A DNA stretch of 64,000 nucleotides, taken from an uncultured Anaerolineales bacterium. GTDB lineage: Bacteria > Chloroflexota > Anaerolineae > Anaerolineales > UBA6663. Of the stretch, positions 52,830-61,401 are shown piece by piece. Every line of letters starts with the position of its first letter. The first letter of the stretch is position 1. Location of the stretch: positions 1-64,000 of the forward strand of contig CALFZO010000041.1 of assembly GCA_937952305.1 (NCBI GenBank), written 5' to 3'. A model generated the notes under the pieces. That model did not search any database, was not told the DNA's origin, and saw nothing but the letters and a program-made list of their open reading frames with translations. The position numbers were made by a program, and so were the translations under genes.

Positions 52830-53585
52830 ATGTCCGCTTTGCGCGCACCCCGTCCACCTGCGGCCGCCTGGCGCGCCCTGCTGGCTGGCGCGCTGCTGCA
52901 AGGGCCGGCCGACGGGGCGCTGGAATTCCTCGCCCGCTACCAACTCTGGCTCTTCGGCCTGCTCGGGTTGGGCGCCTTGCTCAGCCTGGTCTTCTTCTGG
53001 CTGGCCTACCAGCGCTCCGAGCGCACGCCTTTCGGCCTGGAGAAAGATGCCGCCCGGCGCCGCCAGAATTGGGCGCTGGGGACGCTGTCGGTGCTGTTAG
53101 TGCTAGGCGGCGTCTTATTCGGCCTGGAGCGTTACCTCATCCGGCTGGACGGCGGCGGCTCGGCCGGCACGCCGGCGCCCGAGGCGCGCCCGACCGAGGC
53201 GGCCACGCCCACGCCGATCCTGGGCGGGCAGCCGTTGGTGGTGGACTCGAGCGGCTGCGCCAACCCGGACGTCAACCTGCTCAAGCCCGGCGCCGGCGAG
53301 CGCATCGCGGGCTCGTACGAGATCGTGGGCACCGCCAGCATCCCCAACTTCGCTTTCTACAAAGTGGAAATCAGCAGCGCGGCCACCAACGGCGCCTGGG
53401 TGACGCTGGCGGTGGGCAACGTGCCCCGCAGGGCGGGCCCGCTGGGCCGCTTCGACACCACGCCCTACGCGCCGGGCGAGTACGCCTTCCGCCTGGTCGC
53501 CACCGACAACATCGGCCAGGCGGCGCCGCCGTGCGTGATCGTGGTGTCGTTGGCGCCGGGCGTGGCGCCGACGGTGGCCCCGTGA
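52830..53585 (+). CDS. Two-TM membrane protein with an extracellular Ig-like domain
   Basis: Protein of 251 residues. TM segments lie near 38-58 (LWLFGLLGLGALLSLVFFWL) and 82-98 (LGTLSVLLVLGGVLFGL). A Pro/Thr linker follows, then residues about 145-245 of beta structure with two cysteines (GCANPDVNLLKPGAGERIAG and PPCVIVVSL) that resembles an Ig or Gmad2-like fold. Role unknown. A GTG at 52818 is an alternative start. Confidence 0.78.
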   Translation: MSALRAPRPPAAAWRALLAGALLQGPADGALEFLARYQLWLFGLLGLGALLSLVFFWLAYQRSERTPFGLEKDAARRRQNWALGTLSVLLVLGGVLFGLERYLIRLDGGGSAGTPAPEARPTEAATPTPILGGQPLVVDSSGCANPDVNLLKPGAGERIAGSYEIVGTASIPNFAFYKVEISSAATNGAWVTLAVGNVPRRAGPLGRFDTTPYAPGEYAFRLVATDNIGQAAPPCVIVVSLAPGVAPTVAP

Positions 53586-53611
53586 CGCGCCCGCGTCAGA
53601 TCAGGTAAAAT
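53582..53611 (+). promoter_or_regulatory. Promoter of the GNAT gene, apparent leaderless start
   Basis: GTGACG (53582-53587) then TAAAAT (53606-53611) after 18 bases. The -10 box ends 6 bases before the ATG at 53618. Confidence 0.55.
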
Positions 53612-53617
53612 CCAGAT

Positions 53618-54166
53618 ATGCCTGAGGTTCAAGTCCGACCAGCCACCAGCACCGACCTGCCTCTCCTGGCGTCCCTCGACCACAGCTACAGCACCGATTA
53701 CGTCTGGCAAATGGAGACGCGCCAGGCCGATGGCGGCGGCGAGGCCGTGCTGGTCACCTTCCGCTCGGTCCGGCTGCCGCGCTCGGTGCGCGTCAACCCG
53801 CCGCGCGATGCCCACGGTCTGGCCGAAGCCTGGAACCGGCGTGTGTGTTTCCTGGTGGCCGAGGAGGGCGGGCACCTCAAAGGCTATCTCAACCTCACCC
53901 TAGCGGCGGTGCCCGGCACCGGCTGGATCGCCGATCTGGGCGTGGAGCGGCGCTTCCGGCGCATGGGCGTGGCCAGCGTGCTGTTGGCGGCCGCCTTGCA
54001 GTGGGCGCGCGCCAACCACCTGCAGCGCGTGGTGCTGGAGACGCAGTCTAAGAACTTCCCGGCCATCTCATTTGCCCAGAAGCACGGCCTGGTCTACTGC
54101 GGTTACAACGACCGCTATTACCCGAACCAGGACGTCGCCTTGTTTTTTGGCGCCAACCTCAAGTAG
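53618..54166 (+). CDS. GNAT family N-acetyltransferase
   Basis: Acetyltransferase of 182 residues. The acetyl-CoA binding motif A is IADLGVERRFRRMGVASVLLAA, with the Q/R-x-x-G-x-A/G pattern as RRMGVA; motif B is AISFAQKHGLVYCGYNDRYY. The N-terminal half is less conserved, so the substrate (amine, protein or antibiotic) is unknown. There is no Shine-Dalgarno site; the -10 box lies 6 bases upstream. Confidence 0.88.
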   Translation: MPEVQVRPATSTDLPLLASLDHSYSTDYVWQMETRQADGGGEAVLVTFRSVRLPRSVRVNPPRDAHGLAEAWNRRVCFLVAEEGGHLKGYLNLTLAAVPGTGWIADLGVERRFRRMGVASVLLAAALQWARANHLQRVVLETQSKNFPAISFAQKHGLVYCGYNDRYYPNQDVALFFGANLK

Positions 54167-54217
54167 CGGTCGCGCGCCTCGCCGCAGCCGGCCGCGGCTT
54201 GAAAGATACCCGTCGGT

Positions 54218-56158
54218 ATGTCGCCCCTCGTCGGTGGTCTGTCCACCCTGAGCCAGATCCTGGCCTCCGGGATCACGATCACGGCTTTCTCGCTCCTGCT
54301 GTATGCCCTGACCTTCAATCTGCGGGACCGCGTGGTGCGCGCCTTCGCGGCCTTGCTCGCCTTCATCACCGTCGTCTACTTCTGCGACGTGCTGGTGAGC
54401 ACGCTGGCCGACCCGGCCCTGGCCGAGGCCGGGCTGCGCCTGCAGTGGCTGGGCATCGCCTTCATCCCGGTCGCGTACCTGCATTTCTCGGACGCGCTCC
54501 TGGCGACCACGGGCCAGCCCTCGCGCGGCCGGCGCCGGCTGGCGATCCGCATCCTGTATGTGGCCGGCGCCGCTTTCCTGGTGGCGGCCGCCTTCACCGA
54601 TATCCTGGTCAGCCGGGCGGTGCTGGAGGCCGGGTCTGGCGCCGTGCATTTGCAGGCCGGCCCGCTCTTCGTGGCTTTCCTGGCCTACTTCGTCGGCAGC
54701 CTGGCCTGGGCCGGCTACAACTTTGTGCGCGCCTACCGGCGCTGCCAGACCTCCACGACGCGCCGGCGCATGCTTTACCTGATGACGTCGGCGGCGGCGC
54801 CGCCCCTGGGGACCTTCCCGTTCCTGCTCATCGCCGGCGGCACAGCCGCGCTGCACCCGCTGATCTTCTGGCTCCTGGTCATCACCACCAACTCGGCGGT
54901 GACGGTGCTGCTGCTGGTGATGGCGTACACCGTCGCCTATTTCGGCGTCGCCCAGCCGGACCGCGTGGTGAAGGCGCGCCTGTTCCAGTGGGTGCTGCGC
55001 GGGCCGGTGGTCGCCTCGAGCGTGCTGGCCGTCTACCTGCTGGTGAACCGCTACGGGCCGGCGCTGCCGGTCTACGATCCGCGCCTGCTGCCCTTCCTGC
55101 TGATCGGCGCGCTGCTGCTGCTGCAGTTCGTGATCACGCTGGTGCGTCTGCCGATGGAGCGCGCCCTGTTCTACGGCGCGGACCGCCAGGAGCTGCGCCG
55201 CCTGCAGACGCTGGAGGAGCGCCTGATCACGTCGCGGGACCTGTCGCAGTTCCTGGAGTCGGCGCTGGCCGCCCTGTGCGACGCGCTGCGCAGCCCGGCC
55301 GCCTTCCTGACGGCCTTCGGCGAAGGCGGCAAGATCGACTATGAGGTGGCCGTCGGCTCGGCCGACCAACTGCGCGAACGCGGCGCGCTGCCGCCACTGA
55401 CAGCTCTGCGCCCGGCTCTGCCGGAACCCGAGGACCGCCACAGCCAGGCCGAGCTGTTCCTGCACGGCCTGTTTGTGTGGGATCAGTACTGGGTGGTGCC
55501 GCTGTGGACGGCCACCGCCCAGGAGCCGCTTGGGCTGCTGGGCCTGCAGCGCGGCGCCGGTGCCGCGCCGCTGACCGCGGACGAGCTGGTCTTGCTCAGC
55601 CGGCTGAGCGAGCGCATGGCCGCGGCCCTGGAGGACCGCCGCCTGCAGCAGGACGTCTTCCGGGCGCTGGACCGCCTGCTGCCCGAGATCGACACCCTCC
55701 AGCGCCTGCGCGCCTCGACCGTCTTCCCCACGCCGCAAAGCCTGACCGCGCCCACGGCCGAGGCCCTGCGCAGCGTCGAGCTGCCGCAGATCATCAAGGA
55801 GGCCCTGCGCGACTACTGGGGCGGTCCCAAGCTGACCAACAGCCCGCTCCTGCGGCTGCGCGTGGTGGAGCGCGCGCTGGCCGAGCACGACGGCAACACC
55901 GCCAACGCCCTGCGCGCCGTCCTGCGCGAGGCCGTCGAGCGCATCCGGCCCGAAGGCCAGCGCAAGTTCACGGCCGAGTGGCTGCTCTACAACATCCTGG
56001 AGCTGAAATTCCTGCAGGGCCAGAAGGTCCGGGATGTGGCCGTGCGCCTGGCGGTGAGCGAAGCCGACCTGTACCGCAAGCAGCGCGTGGCGCTGGAGGA
56101 ACTGGCCCAGTCGATGCTGGAGATGGAGCGCGAAGCGGGCGGCCTCCCGCCGCCGTGA
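54218..56158 (+). CDS. Membrane sensor protein: 7TM + GAF-like + C-terminal HTH, no kinase domain
   Basis: Protein of 646 residues. The first about 225 residues have seven hydrophobic segments, like the N-terminal 7TM region of histidine kinases, and another pair follows near 260-310. Residues about 340-490 fold like a GAF domain (FLESALAALCDALRSPAAFL). The last about 90 residues end in a helix-turn-helix-like block (FLQGQKVRDVAVRLAVSEAD, then LYRKQRVALEELAQSM). HisKA and HATPase domains are absent. It may be a membrane-tethered one-component regulator. Neighbours give no clue to the signal. Confidence 0.78.
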   Translation: MSPLVGGLSTLSQILASGITITAFSLLLYALTFNLRDRVVRAFAALLAFITVVYFCDVLVSTLADPALAEAGLRLQWLGIAFIPVAYLHFSDALLATTGQPSRGRRRLAIRILYVAGAAFLVAAAFTDILVSRAVLEAGSGAVHLQAGPLFVAFLAYFVGSLAWAGYNFVRAYRRCQTSTTRRRMLYLMTSAAAPPLGTFPFLLIAGGTAALHPLIFWLLVITTNSAVTVLLLVMAYTVAYFGVAQPDRVVKARLFQWVLRGPVVASSVLAVYLLVNRYGPALPVYDPRLLPFLLIGALLLLQFVITLVRLPMERALFYGADRQELRRLQTLEERLITSRDLSQFLESALAALCDALRSPAAFLTAFGEGGKIDYEVAVGSADQLRERGALPPLTALRPALPEPEDRHSQAELFLHGLFVWDQYWVVPLWTATAQEPLGLLGLQRGAGAAPLTADELVLLSRLSERMAAALEDRRLQQDVFRALDRLLPEIDTLQRLRASTVFPTPQSLTAPTAEALRSVELPQIIKEALRDYWGGPKLTNSPLLRLRVVERALAEHDGNTANALRAVLREAVERIRPEGQRKFTAEWLLYNILELKFLQGQKVRDVAVRLAVSEADLYRKQRVALEELAQSMLEMEREAGGLPPP

Positions 56159-56189
56159 CGCGCCGGCCCCGGTCCCAAGGTTGTCTAGT

Positions 56190-56217
56190 TTGCGCTTTGC
56201 CTTAAATCGGGTATCCT
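56190..56217 (+). promoter_or_regulatory. Promoter of the S1-domain protein gene
   Basis: TTGCGC (56190-56195), 16-base spacer, TATCCT (56212-56217). A CGGAGGG site lies about 14 bases before the ATG at 56256. Confidence 0.45.
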
Positions 56218-56255
56218 TGTAGCGCCACGGTCACTCGGAGGGAAATTGAATAGTT

Positions 56256-57230
56256 ATGATGCGGGAACGAGAAGAGCGCGCGTCAGGCGTTGGTCCCGAG
56301 GCGATTGATGAGGGTTGGTGGACCTCGGTGTTGCGGGATGAGGAGGCCGTGCCGGCCTCCGGACACTGGACGCACTCTAACTACGGTCACGGTCCGGCCG
56401 TCTCCGCCACCGATCCGGCGGCGGATTGGGAGGCGGCCCGGCAGCTATATGCCGAAGACGGCACGATTGATCTAAACGTCATCGGCTACAACCGCGGCGG
56501 TCTGTTGGTGGCCTGGAATTCCCTGCGCGGTTTTGTGCCGGCCTCCCACCTGGTGGATTTTCCGAACGAGACGACCGAAGCCGAGCGCAAGTTCGCGCTG
56601 GCGCAGCGCGTCGGCGAGCGCCTGGGGCTCAAGGTCATCGAGCTGGAGCCCAACAAAGGCCGGATTGTCTTCTCTGAGCGGGCGGCGCGTTCCGGCCCGG
56701 GCAAGCGCCAGCTCCTGCTGAACTCGCTCAAAGCCGGCGACCACGTCTCCGGCCTGGTCACCAACGTCTGCGATTTTGGCGCTTTTGTGGACCTGGGCGG
56801 GGTCGAAGGCCTGATCCACGTGTCCGAGGTATCCTGGAACCGGGTGGCGCATCCGCGCGATGTGCTGGCGCCCAACCAGTCCGTGGACGTGGCCGTCCTT
56901 TCGGTCGACCGTGACCAGGCGCGGGTGGCGCTCAGCCTGAAGCGCCTGCGCCCGGACCCGTGGGCGTCGGTCGAGCAGCGCTACGCCATCGGCCAGCTGA
57001 TCGAGGGCCAGATCACCAACGTCGTCAACTTCGGCGCGTTCATGAGCCTGGAGGACGGCCTGGAAGGCCTGATCCACGTCTCCGAACTGGCCGAGGGCCA
57101 TTTCCTGCACCCGCGCAACGTGGTGCGGGAGGGCGAGGTGGTGCGCGCCCGCATCATCAGCATCGACGGCGCCAACCGCCGGCTGAGCCTGAGCCTGCGC
57201 CGCGCGGACTACGAGGTGGCCGTGGCCTGA
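56256..57230 (+). CDS. S1 RNA-binding domain protein (ribosomal protein S1-like)
   Basis: RNA-binding protein of 324 residues with three S1/OB-fold domains at about 70-145, 157-228 and 242-316. The second and third are canonical (VSGLVTNVCDFGAFVDLGG then GLIHVSEVSW, and IEGQITNVVNFGAFMSLEDG then GLIHVSELAEG). It is shorter than the six-domain S1 of enterobacteria and like the short S1 proteins of other phyla. The N-terminal 60 residues are acidic and probably disordered. It may help mRNA binding on ribosomes. A terminator follows. Confidence 0.88.
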   Translation: MMREREERASGVGPEAIDEGWWTSVLRDEEAVPASGHWTHSNYGHGPAVSATDPAADWEAARQLYAEDGTIDLNVIGYNRGGLLVAWNSLRGFVPASHLVDFPNETTEAERKFALAQRVGERLGLKVIELEPNKGRIVFSERAARSGPGKRQLLLNSLKAGDHVSGLVTNVCDFGAFVDLGGVEGLIHVSEVSWNRVAHPRDVLAPNQSVDVAVLSVDRDQARVALSLKRLRPDPWASVEQRYAIGQLIEGQITNVVNFGAFMSLEDGLEGLIHVSELAEGHFLHPRNVVREGEVVRARIISIDGANRRLSLSLRRADYEVAVA

Positions 57231-57254
57231 GCCGCGGCCCTGAGCTGCCACACC

Positions 57255-57291
57255 AGCCGGGCGGGGCCGTCGGCCCTCACCCGGCTTTTTT
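57255..57291 (+). terminator. Intrinsic terminator after the S1 protein gene
   Basis: AGCCGGG (57255-57261) pairs with CCCGGCT (57280-57286) around an inner GGGCC/GGCCC stem, ending in six T residues. Confidence 0.85.
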
Positions 57292-57325
57292 GTCCACGCC
57301 CGGCTCGAACGGGTGTGCTCCAGAT

Positions 57326-57353
57326 TTGACATTCGCCGACCGTGCAGTAGACT
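57326..57353 (+). promoter_or_regulatory. Promoter of ftsK, leaderless start
   Basis: Perfect TTGACA (57326-57331), 16-base spacer, TAGACT (57348-57353), ending 7 bases before the ATG at 57361. It is the best-supported case of a leaderless message in the window. Confidence 0.72.
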
Positions 57354-57360
57354 TCTGCCC

Positions 57361-59793
57361 ATGAGCAAGAAACGCCGCCCGGCGCCCAACTCGGCCGCGC
57401 CGCGCCGCCGCTACGCCCAGGACAATTCGTCCCGCAAACCCATCCCGGCGTTGGACCCTGGCTTCGCGCGCGTGATGCGCGTCGCCGACCGGGTCGGCCG
57501 CTATGGTGACGGGCTGGCCGCTATCCTCCTGCTTGCCGTCGCCTTGCTGTCCGTGGCGGCCCTGCTGGGCCTCACCTACGGCGCATGGACCGAGGCCTGG
57601 GTGGGCCTGCTCGAAACCTGGCTGGGGTGGGGCGCCGCGCTCGTGCCGCTGGCCTGCGGCTGGGCCGGGGTGCTGATCCTGCGCCAGAGCCTGAGCGCGC
57701 GCCAGCAGGGCCACCCCCCGGCCATCCGCTGGGGCCGCATTATCGCGGCCGAAGTGACGGCCTTCGCGCTGTTGGGCCTGCTCAACCTGTTCATCGGCGG
57801 CCAGGCCAGCCTGGCGCGGGACGGGCAGGGCGGCGGCCTGGTGGGCTGGGGCGTGGGTTACCTCGCGGCGCGCGTCTTCCCGCAGCCGGCTGACGCTTTC
57901 GCCCTCGGCGCGGTGTTCCTGCTCGGTCTGCTGCTGACCCTGGATATCACCGCCGACCGCTTCGCGCGGCTGCTGGAGTGGCTGGCCGCGCAGGGCTTCG
58001 AAGGCGACCCCGGCCGCCAGTTGCCGCTGCCGCTGGACCAAGCGCCGGCCGCGCGACCGGAGCCGGCCAAACCGTCCAAGCCGGAGGCCCGGCCCAAGCC
58101 CAAGCTGGCGGCCGGTGAGCGCCTGCGCGTCACGGTGGAGACCGTGGACGACGAAGTCAAGGGCAAGGCCAAGAAGCGCGACCGGCGTCTGCCCGGCTTC
58201 GAGCTGCTGGAGGACACCGACCTGCGCCGCCCGGCCCAGAAGGAGATCGACGAGACCGCGTCGCTCATCGTCAAGACGCTTAAAGAGTTCGGCGTGCCGG
58301 TCACGGTTCTCGGCGCGCGCGTCGGGCCGAGCGTCACCCAGTATCAGGTGGAGCCCGGTTTCGTCGAGAAGGCCGGCACCGACGGCATCAGCAAGCAGTG
58401 GAAAGTGCGCGTCGCCCAGATCGCGTCCCTGCAGAAAGACATCGCCCTGGCGCTCTCGGCGCCGAGCATCCGCATCGAGGCGCCCGTGCCCGGCCAGCGC
58501 TATGTCGGCATCGAGGTGCCCCACCGGCGCACATCCATCGTCGGCGTCCGGCCGGTGATGGAGTCCGAGGCCTTTCAGAAGATCAACAAGCCGCTGGTGG
58601 TGGCGCTCGGGCGTGACGTCTCCGGCGCGGCCGTGGCCGCCGACCTGGGAGCCATGCCGCACCTGCTCATCGCCGGCACCACCGGCTCGGGCAAGAGCGT
58701 GTGCATCGTGGCCCTGATCACGTGCCTGGTCACCAACAACACGCCGGACGACCTGCGCCTGGTGATGGTGGACCCGAAGATGGTGGAGCTGGTGCGCTTC
58801 AACGGCCTGCCGCACCTGCTCGGCAAGGTCGAAACCGAGCTGACGCGCATCCTGGGTGTGCTGCGCTGGACCGTGCGCGAGATGGACCGGCGCTACAAGC
58901 TGTTCGAGACGCACAGCGCCCGTAACCTGGACACCTACCACGCCAAGATCGCCAAGCGCAAGGACGCCGAGCGCCTGCCGCGCATCGTGGTCTTCATCGA
59001 CGAGTTGGCCGACCTGATGATGCAGGCCCCGGACGAGACCGAGCGCATGGTGGTGCGCCTGGCCCAGATGGCGCGCGCCACCGGCATCCACCTGGTGGTC
59101 GCCACCCAGCGGCCGAGCACCGACGTGGTCACCGGCCTGATCAAGGCCAACTTCCCGGCCCGCGTGGCCTTCGCCGTCACCTCCAGCGTGGACTCGCGCG
59201 TCATCCTGGACACGGTCGGTGCCGAGAGCCTGCTGGGCCGCGGCGACATGCTCTTCCAGAGCCCGGAGATGCCGGCGCCCTCGCGTCTGCAGGGCTGCTT
59301 CGTGAGCGACAAAGAGATCGACCGCGTCGTCGCCTGGTGGCGCGAGCAGGCCGAGGCCTACGAGGACGAAGAGCAGCCCGAGATCGAACCGGTCCAGCCC
59401 GGCTCCAGCCATGGCCACGGCGACGCCGCCACGGGTCATGGCGAAGCCAATCCCCCGGCTGCGCCCGTCGGCGCCGCCGGCGGCGGAGCGGCGACGGCCC
59501 CCTGGGACGAGATGCTGGCGCGCGAGCAGGCCGTCGAGGACAAGGACCGCCAGATCGAGCAGGCCATCGAGATCGTCAAGAAATACGGGACGGCCAGCGC
59601 TTCGCTCCTCCAGCGCAAGATGCGCATCGGCTACCCGCGCGCGGCGCGGCTCATGGACGAGCTCAAGGAGATGGGCGTCGTCGGGCGCGAGCAGCAGGGC
59701 GGCAAGACGCGCGAGGTCTTTATCACCAAAGACGACGACCCCATCGGCCAGCAGGCGGCGCGTATCCTCGGGATGGACGACGACGACGAGTAG
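57361..59793 (+). CDS. ftsK: DNA translocase FtsK/SpoIIIE
   Basis: Pumps DNA through the division septum. Length 810 residues. Four TM segments lie in the first about 200 residues, then a Pro/Lys-rich linker. The motor has the alpha domain (QVEPGFVEKAG), Walker A GTTGSGKS with K445, and Walker B VVFIDELADLMM with D547. The C-terminal gamma winged helix for KOPS-like sites is present (YGTASASLLQRKMRIGYPRA). A 50-residue Pro/Gly/His-rich insert precedes gamma. The frame is open upstream to 57313, but promoter position favours 57361. Confidence 0.95.
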   Translation: MSKKRRPAPNSAAPRRRYAQDNSSRKPIPALDPGFARVMRVADRVGRYGDGLAAILLLAVALLSVAALLGLTYGAWTEAWVGLLETWLGWGAALVPLACGWAGVLILRQSLSARQQGHPPAIRWGRIIAAEVTAFALLGLLNLFIGGQASLARDGQGGGLVGWGVGYLAARVFPQPADAFALGAVFLLGLLLTLDITADRFARLLEWLAAQGFEGDPGRQLPLPLDQAPAARPEPAKPSKPEARPKPKLAAGERLRVTVETVDDEVKGKAKKRDRRLPGFELLEDTDLRRPAQKEIDETASLIVKTLKEFGVPVTVLGARVGPSVTQYQVEPGFVEKAGTDGISKQWKVRVAQIASLQKDIALALSAPSIRIEAPVPGQRYVGIEVPHRRTSIVGVRPVMESEAFQKINKPLVVALGRDVSGAAVAADLGAMPHLLIAGTTGSGKSVCIVALITCLVTNNTPDDLRLVMVDPKMVELVRFNGLPHLLGKVETELTRILGVLRWTVREMDRRYKLFETHSARNLDTYHAKIAKRKDAERLPRIVVFIDELADLMMQAPDETERMVVRLAQMARATGIHLVVATQRPSTDVVTGLIKANFPARVAFAVTSSVDSRVILDTVGAESLLGRGDMLFQSPEMPAPSRLQGCFVSDKEIDRVVAWWREQAEAYEDEEQPEIEPVQPGSSHGHGDAATGHGEANPPAAPVGAAGGGAATAPWDEMLAREQAVEDKDRQIEQAIEIVKKYGTASASLLQRKMRIGYPRAARLMDELKEMGVVGREQQGGKTREVFITKDDDPIGQQAARILGMDDDDE

Positions 59794-59910
59794 CCCGCCC
59801 CCGACTGGACTGGCCGCGGATTCTGCGGATGGGCAGCGATTCACAACAATCCGCCCCAATCCGTGTAATCTGCGGCCTTCTTCTTTAAACTTCTCCGGGT
59901 GAAGATTTGC

Positions 59911-59916
59911 TACAAT
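59911..59916 (+). promoter_or_regulatory. -10 box of the glycolate oxidase operon
   Basis: TACAAT; the -35 region is unclear. An ACGGAGG ribosome site at about 59926-59933 precedes the ATG at 59944. Confidence 0.45.
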
Positions 59917-59943
59917 GAGCCCGTCAACGGAGGGCCGGCCGAT

Positions 59944-61392
59944 ATGATCGGACATCCTTTTCTGGACGAGTTAGCCCGCCTCTTCCCGCCCGACCGGCTG
60001 CTCACCGCCGCCGCCCAGCTCGCCCCGTACGAGTCCGACGCCCTCACCGCCTACCAGAGCCGCCCGCGTGCCGTGGTCCTGCCTGAGACCCAGGCCGAAG
60101 TCATCGAAGCCGTCCGCGTCTGCCATCGTCACCAGATCCCGTTTGTGGCGCGCGGCAGCGGCACCAGCCTGTCCGGCGGCTCACTGCCCGTCAAAGACGG
60201 CCTGGTCATCGGCCTCAACCGCCTCAACCGCATCCTGCGCCTCGATCCGCAGCAACGCCTGGCCGTCGTCGAGCCGGGCGTCATCAACCTGAACGTCTCC
60301 AAGGCCGCCGCCCCGCACGGCCTGTACTACGCGCCGGACCCGTCCAGCCAGCCCATCTGCACGCTGGGCGGCAACGTGGCCTTCAACTCCGGCGGCGCCC
60401 ACTGCCTCAAGTACGGCATGACCAGCAACCACGTCCTCGGCCTCAAGGTCGTGCTGCCGGACGGGGAGGTGGCCGCGCTCGGCGGCGAGAGCCTGGAGAG
60501 CGTCGGCCCGGACTGGCACGGCCTGTTCGTCGGTTCGGAGGGCCTGTTCGGCGTGGCGCTGGAAATCACGCTGCGGCTGCTACCCAAGCCGGAGCTGTAC
60601 CGCACCGTGTTGGCCGCTTATCACTCCATGGAGGCGGCCGGCCACGCCGTCGCCGCTGTGGTGGCCTCCGGCCTGCTGCCCGGCGCGATGGAGATCATGG
60701 ACCGGCTGGCCATCCAGGCGGCCGAGGCGGCCGTGCACGCCAATTACCCGCCCGGCGCGGCCGCGCTGCTGATCGTGGAGCTGGACGGCGAGGCCCAGGC
60801 GGTGGAGGAGGAGTTCAAGCGCCTGATGACCGTCATCGACGGCACCGGCGCCTACGAGGTGCGGGTGCCCAAGACCGAGGCCGAACGCCAGACCATCTGG
60901 AAGGGCCGCAAGAGCGCGTTCTCGGCCGTCGGCCGCATCAGCCCGGATTACATCGTCCAAGACGGCGTGGTGCCGCGCAGCCAGCTCGGGCAGGCGCTGG
61001 CCGAGATCGACCAGTTGAGCGCCAAGCACGGCATCCGCGTCGCCAACGTCTTCCACGCCGGCGACGGCAACCTGCACCCGCTGATCCTGTACGACGGCCG
61101 CGAAGCCGGCGCGCTGGACCGGGCCGAGGCGCTGGCGGCCGAGATCATGGCGCTGTGCATCCGGCTGGGCGGCTCGATCACGGGCGAGCACGGCGTGGGC
61201 ATGGAGAAGCGCCAGTTCATGCCGCAGCTCTTCGCCGAGGCCGACATGGACGCGATGTGGGCGCTGCGCTGCGCCGTGGACACGCTCCAGATCGCCAACC
61301 GCGGCAAGATGTTTCCGGGGGCCGAGGCGCCGGCCCTCAGCCACCGCGGGCCGCATCCGCTGGAGCGGGCCGGCCTGATCTCACGGGAGTAG
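59944..61392 (+). CDS. glcD: Glycolate/D-lactate oxidase FAD subunit
   Basis: FAD-linked 2-hydroxyacid dehydrogenase of 482 residues. The FAD-binding PCMH domain has VPFVARGSGTSLSGGS-type sequence (IPFVARGSGTSLSGGSLPV), PDPSSQPICTLGGNVAFNSG and GLFVGSEGLFGVALEITL. The C-terminal catalytic part has VFHAGDGNLHPLILYD and ITGEHGVGMEKRQFM. The start at 59944 follows a good ribosome site. It is the first of three genes matching glcDEF, and the electron acceptor is probably the quinone pool. Confidence 0.92.
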   Translation: MIGHPFLDELARLFPPDRLLTAAAQLAPYESDALTAYQSRPRAVVLPETQAEVIEAVRVCHRHQIPFVARGSGTSLSGGSLPVKDGLVIGLNRLNRILRLDPQQRLAVVEPGVINLNVSKAAAPHGLYYAPDPSSQPICTLGGNVAFNSGGAHCLKYGMTSNHVLGLKVVLPDGEVAALGGESLESVGPDWHGLFVGSEGLFGVALEITLRLLPKPELYRTVLAAYHSMEAAGHAVAAVVASGLLPGAMEIMDRLAIQAAEAAVHANYPPGAAALLIVELDGEAQAVEEEFKRLMTVIDGTGAYEVRVPKTEAERQTIWKGRKSAFSAVGRISPDYIVQDGVVPRSQLGQALAEIDQLSAKHGIRVANVFHAGDGNLHPLILYDGREAGALDRAEALAAEIMALCIRLGGSITGEHGVGMEKRQFMPQLFAEADMDAMWALRCAVDTLQIANRGKMFPGAEAPALSHRGPHPLERAGLISRE

Positions 61393-61401
61393 ACGCCCAC
61401 C

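Noticed and set aside
57277..59955. An 892-codon open frame on the minus strand opposite ftsK
   Set aside because: Shadow of ftsK; the product is His/Asp/Gln-rich without domain signs.
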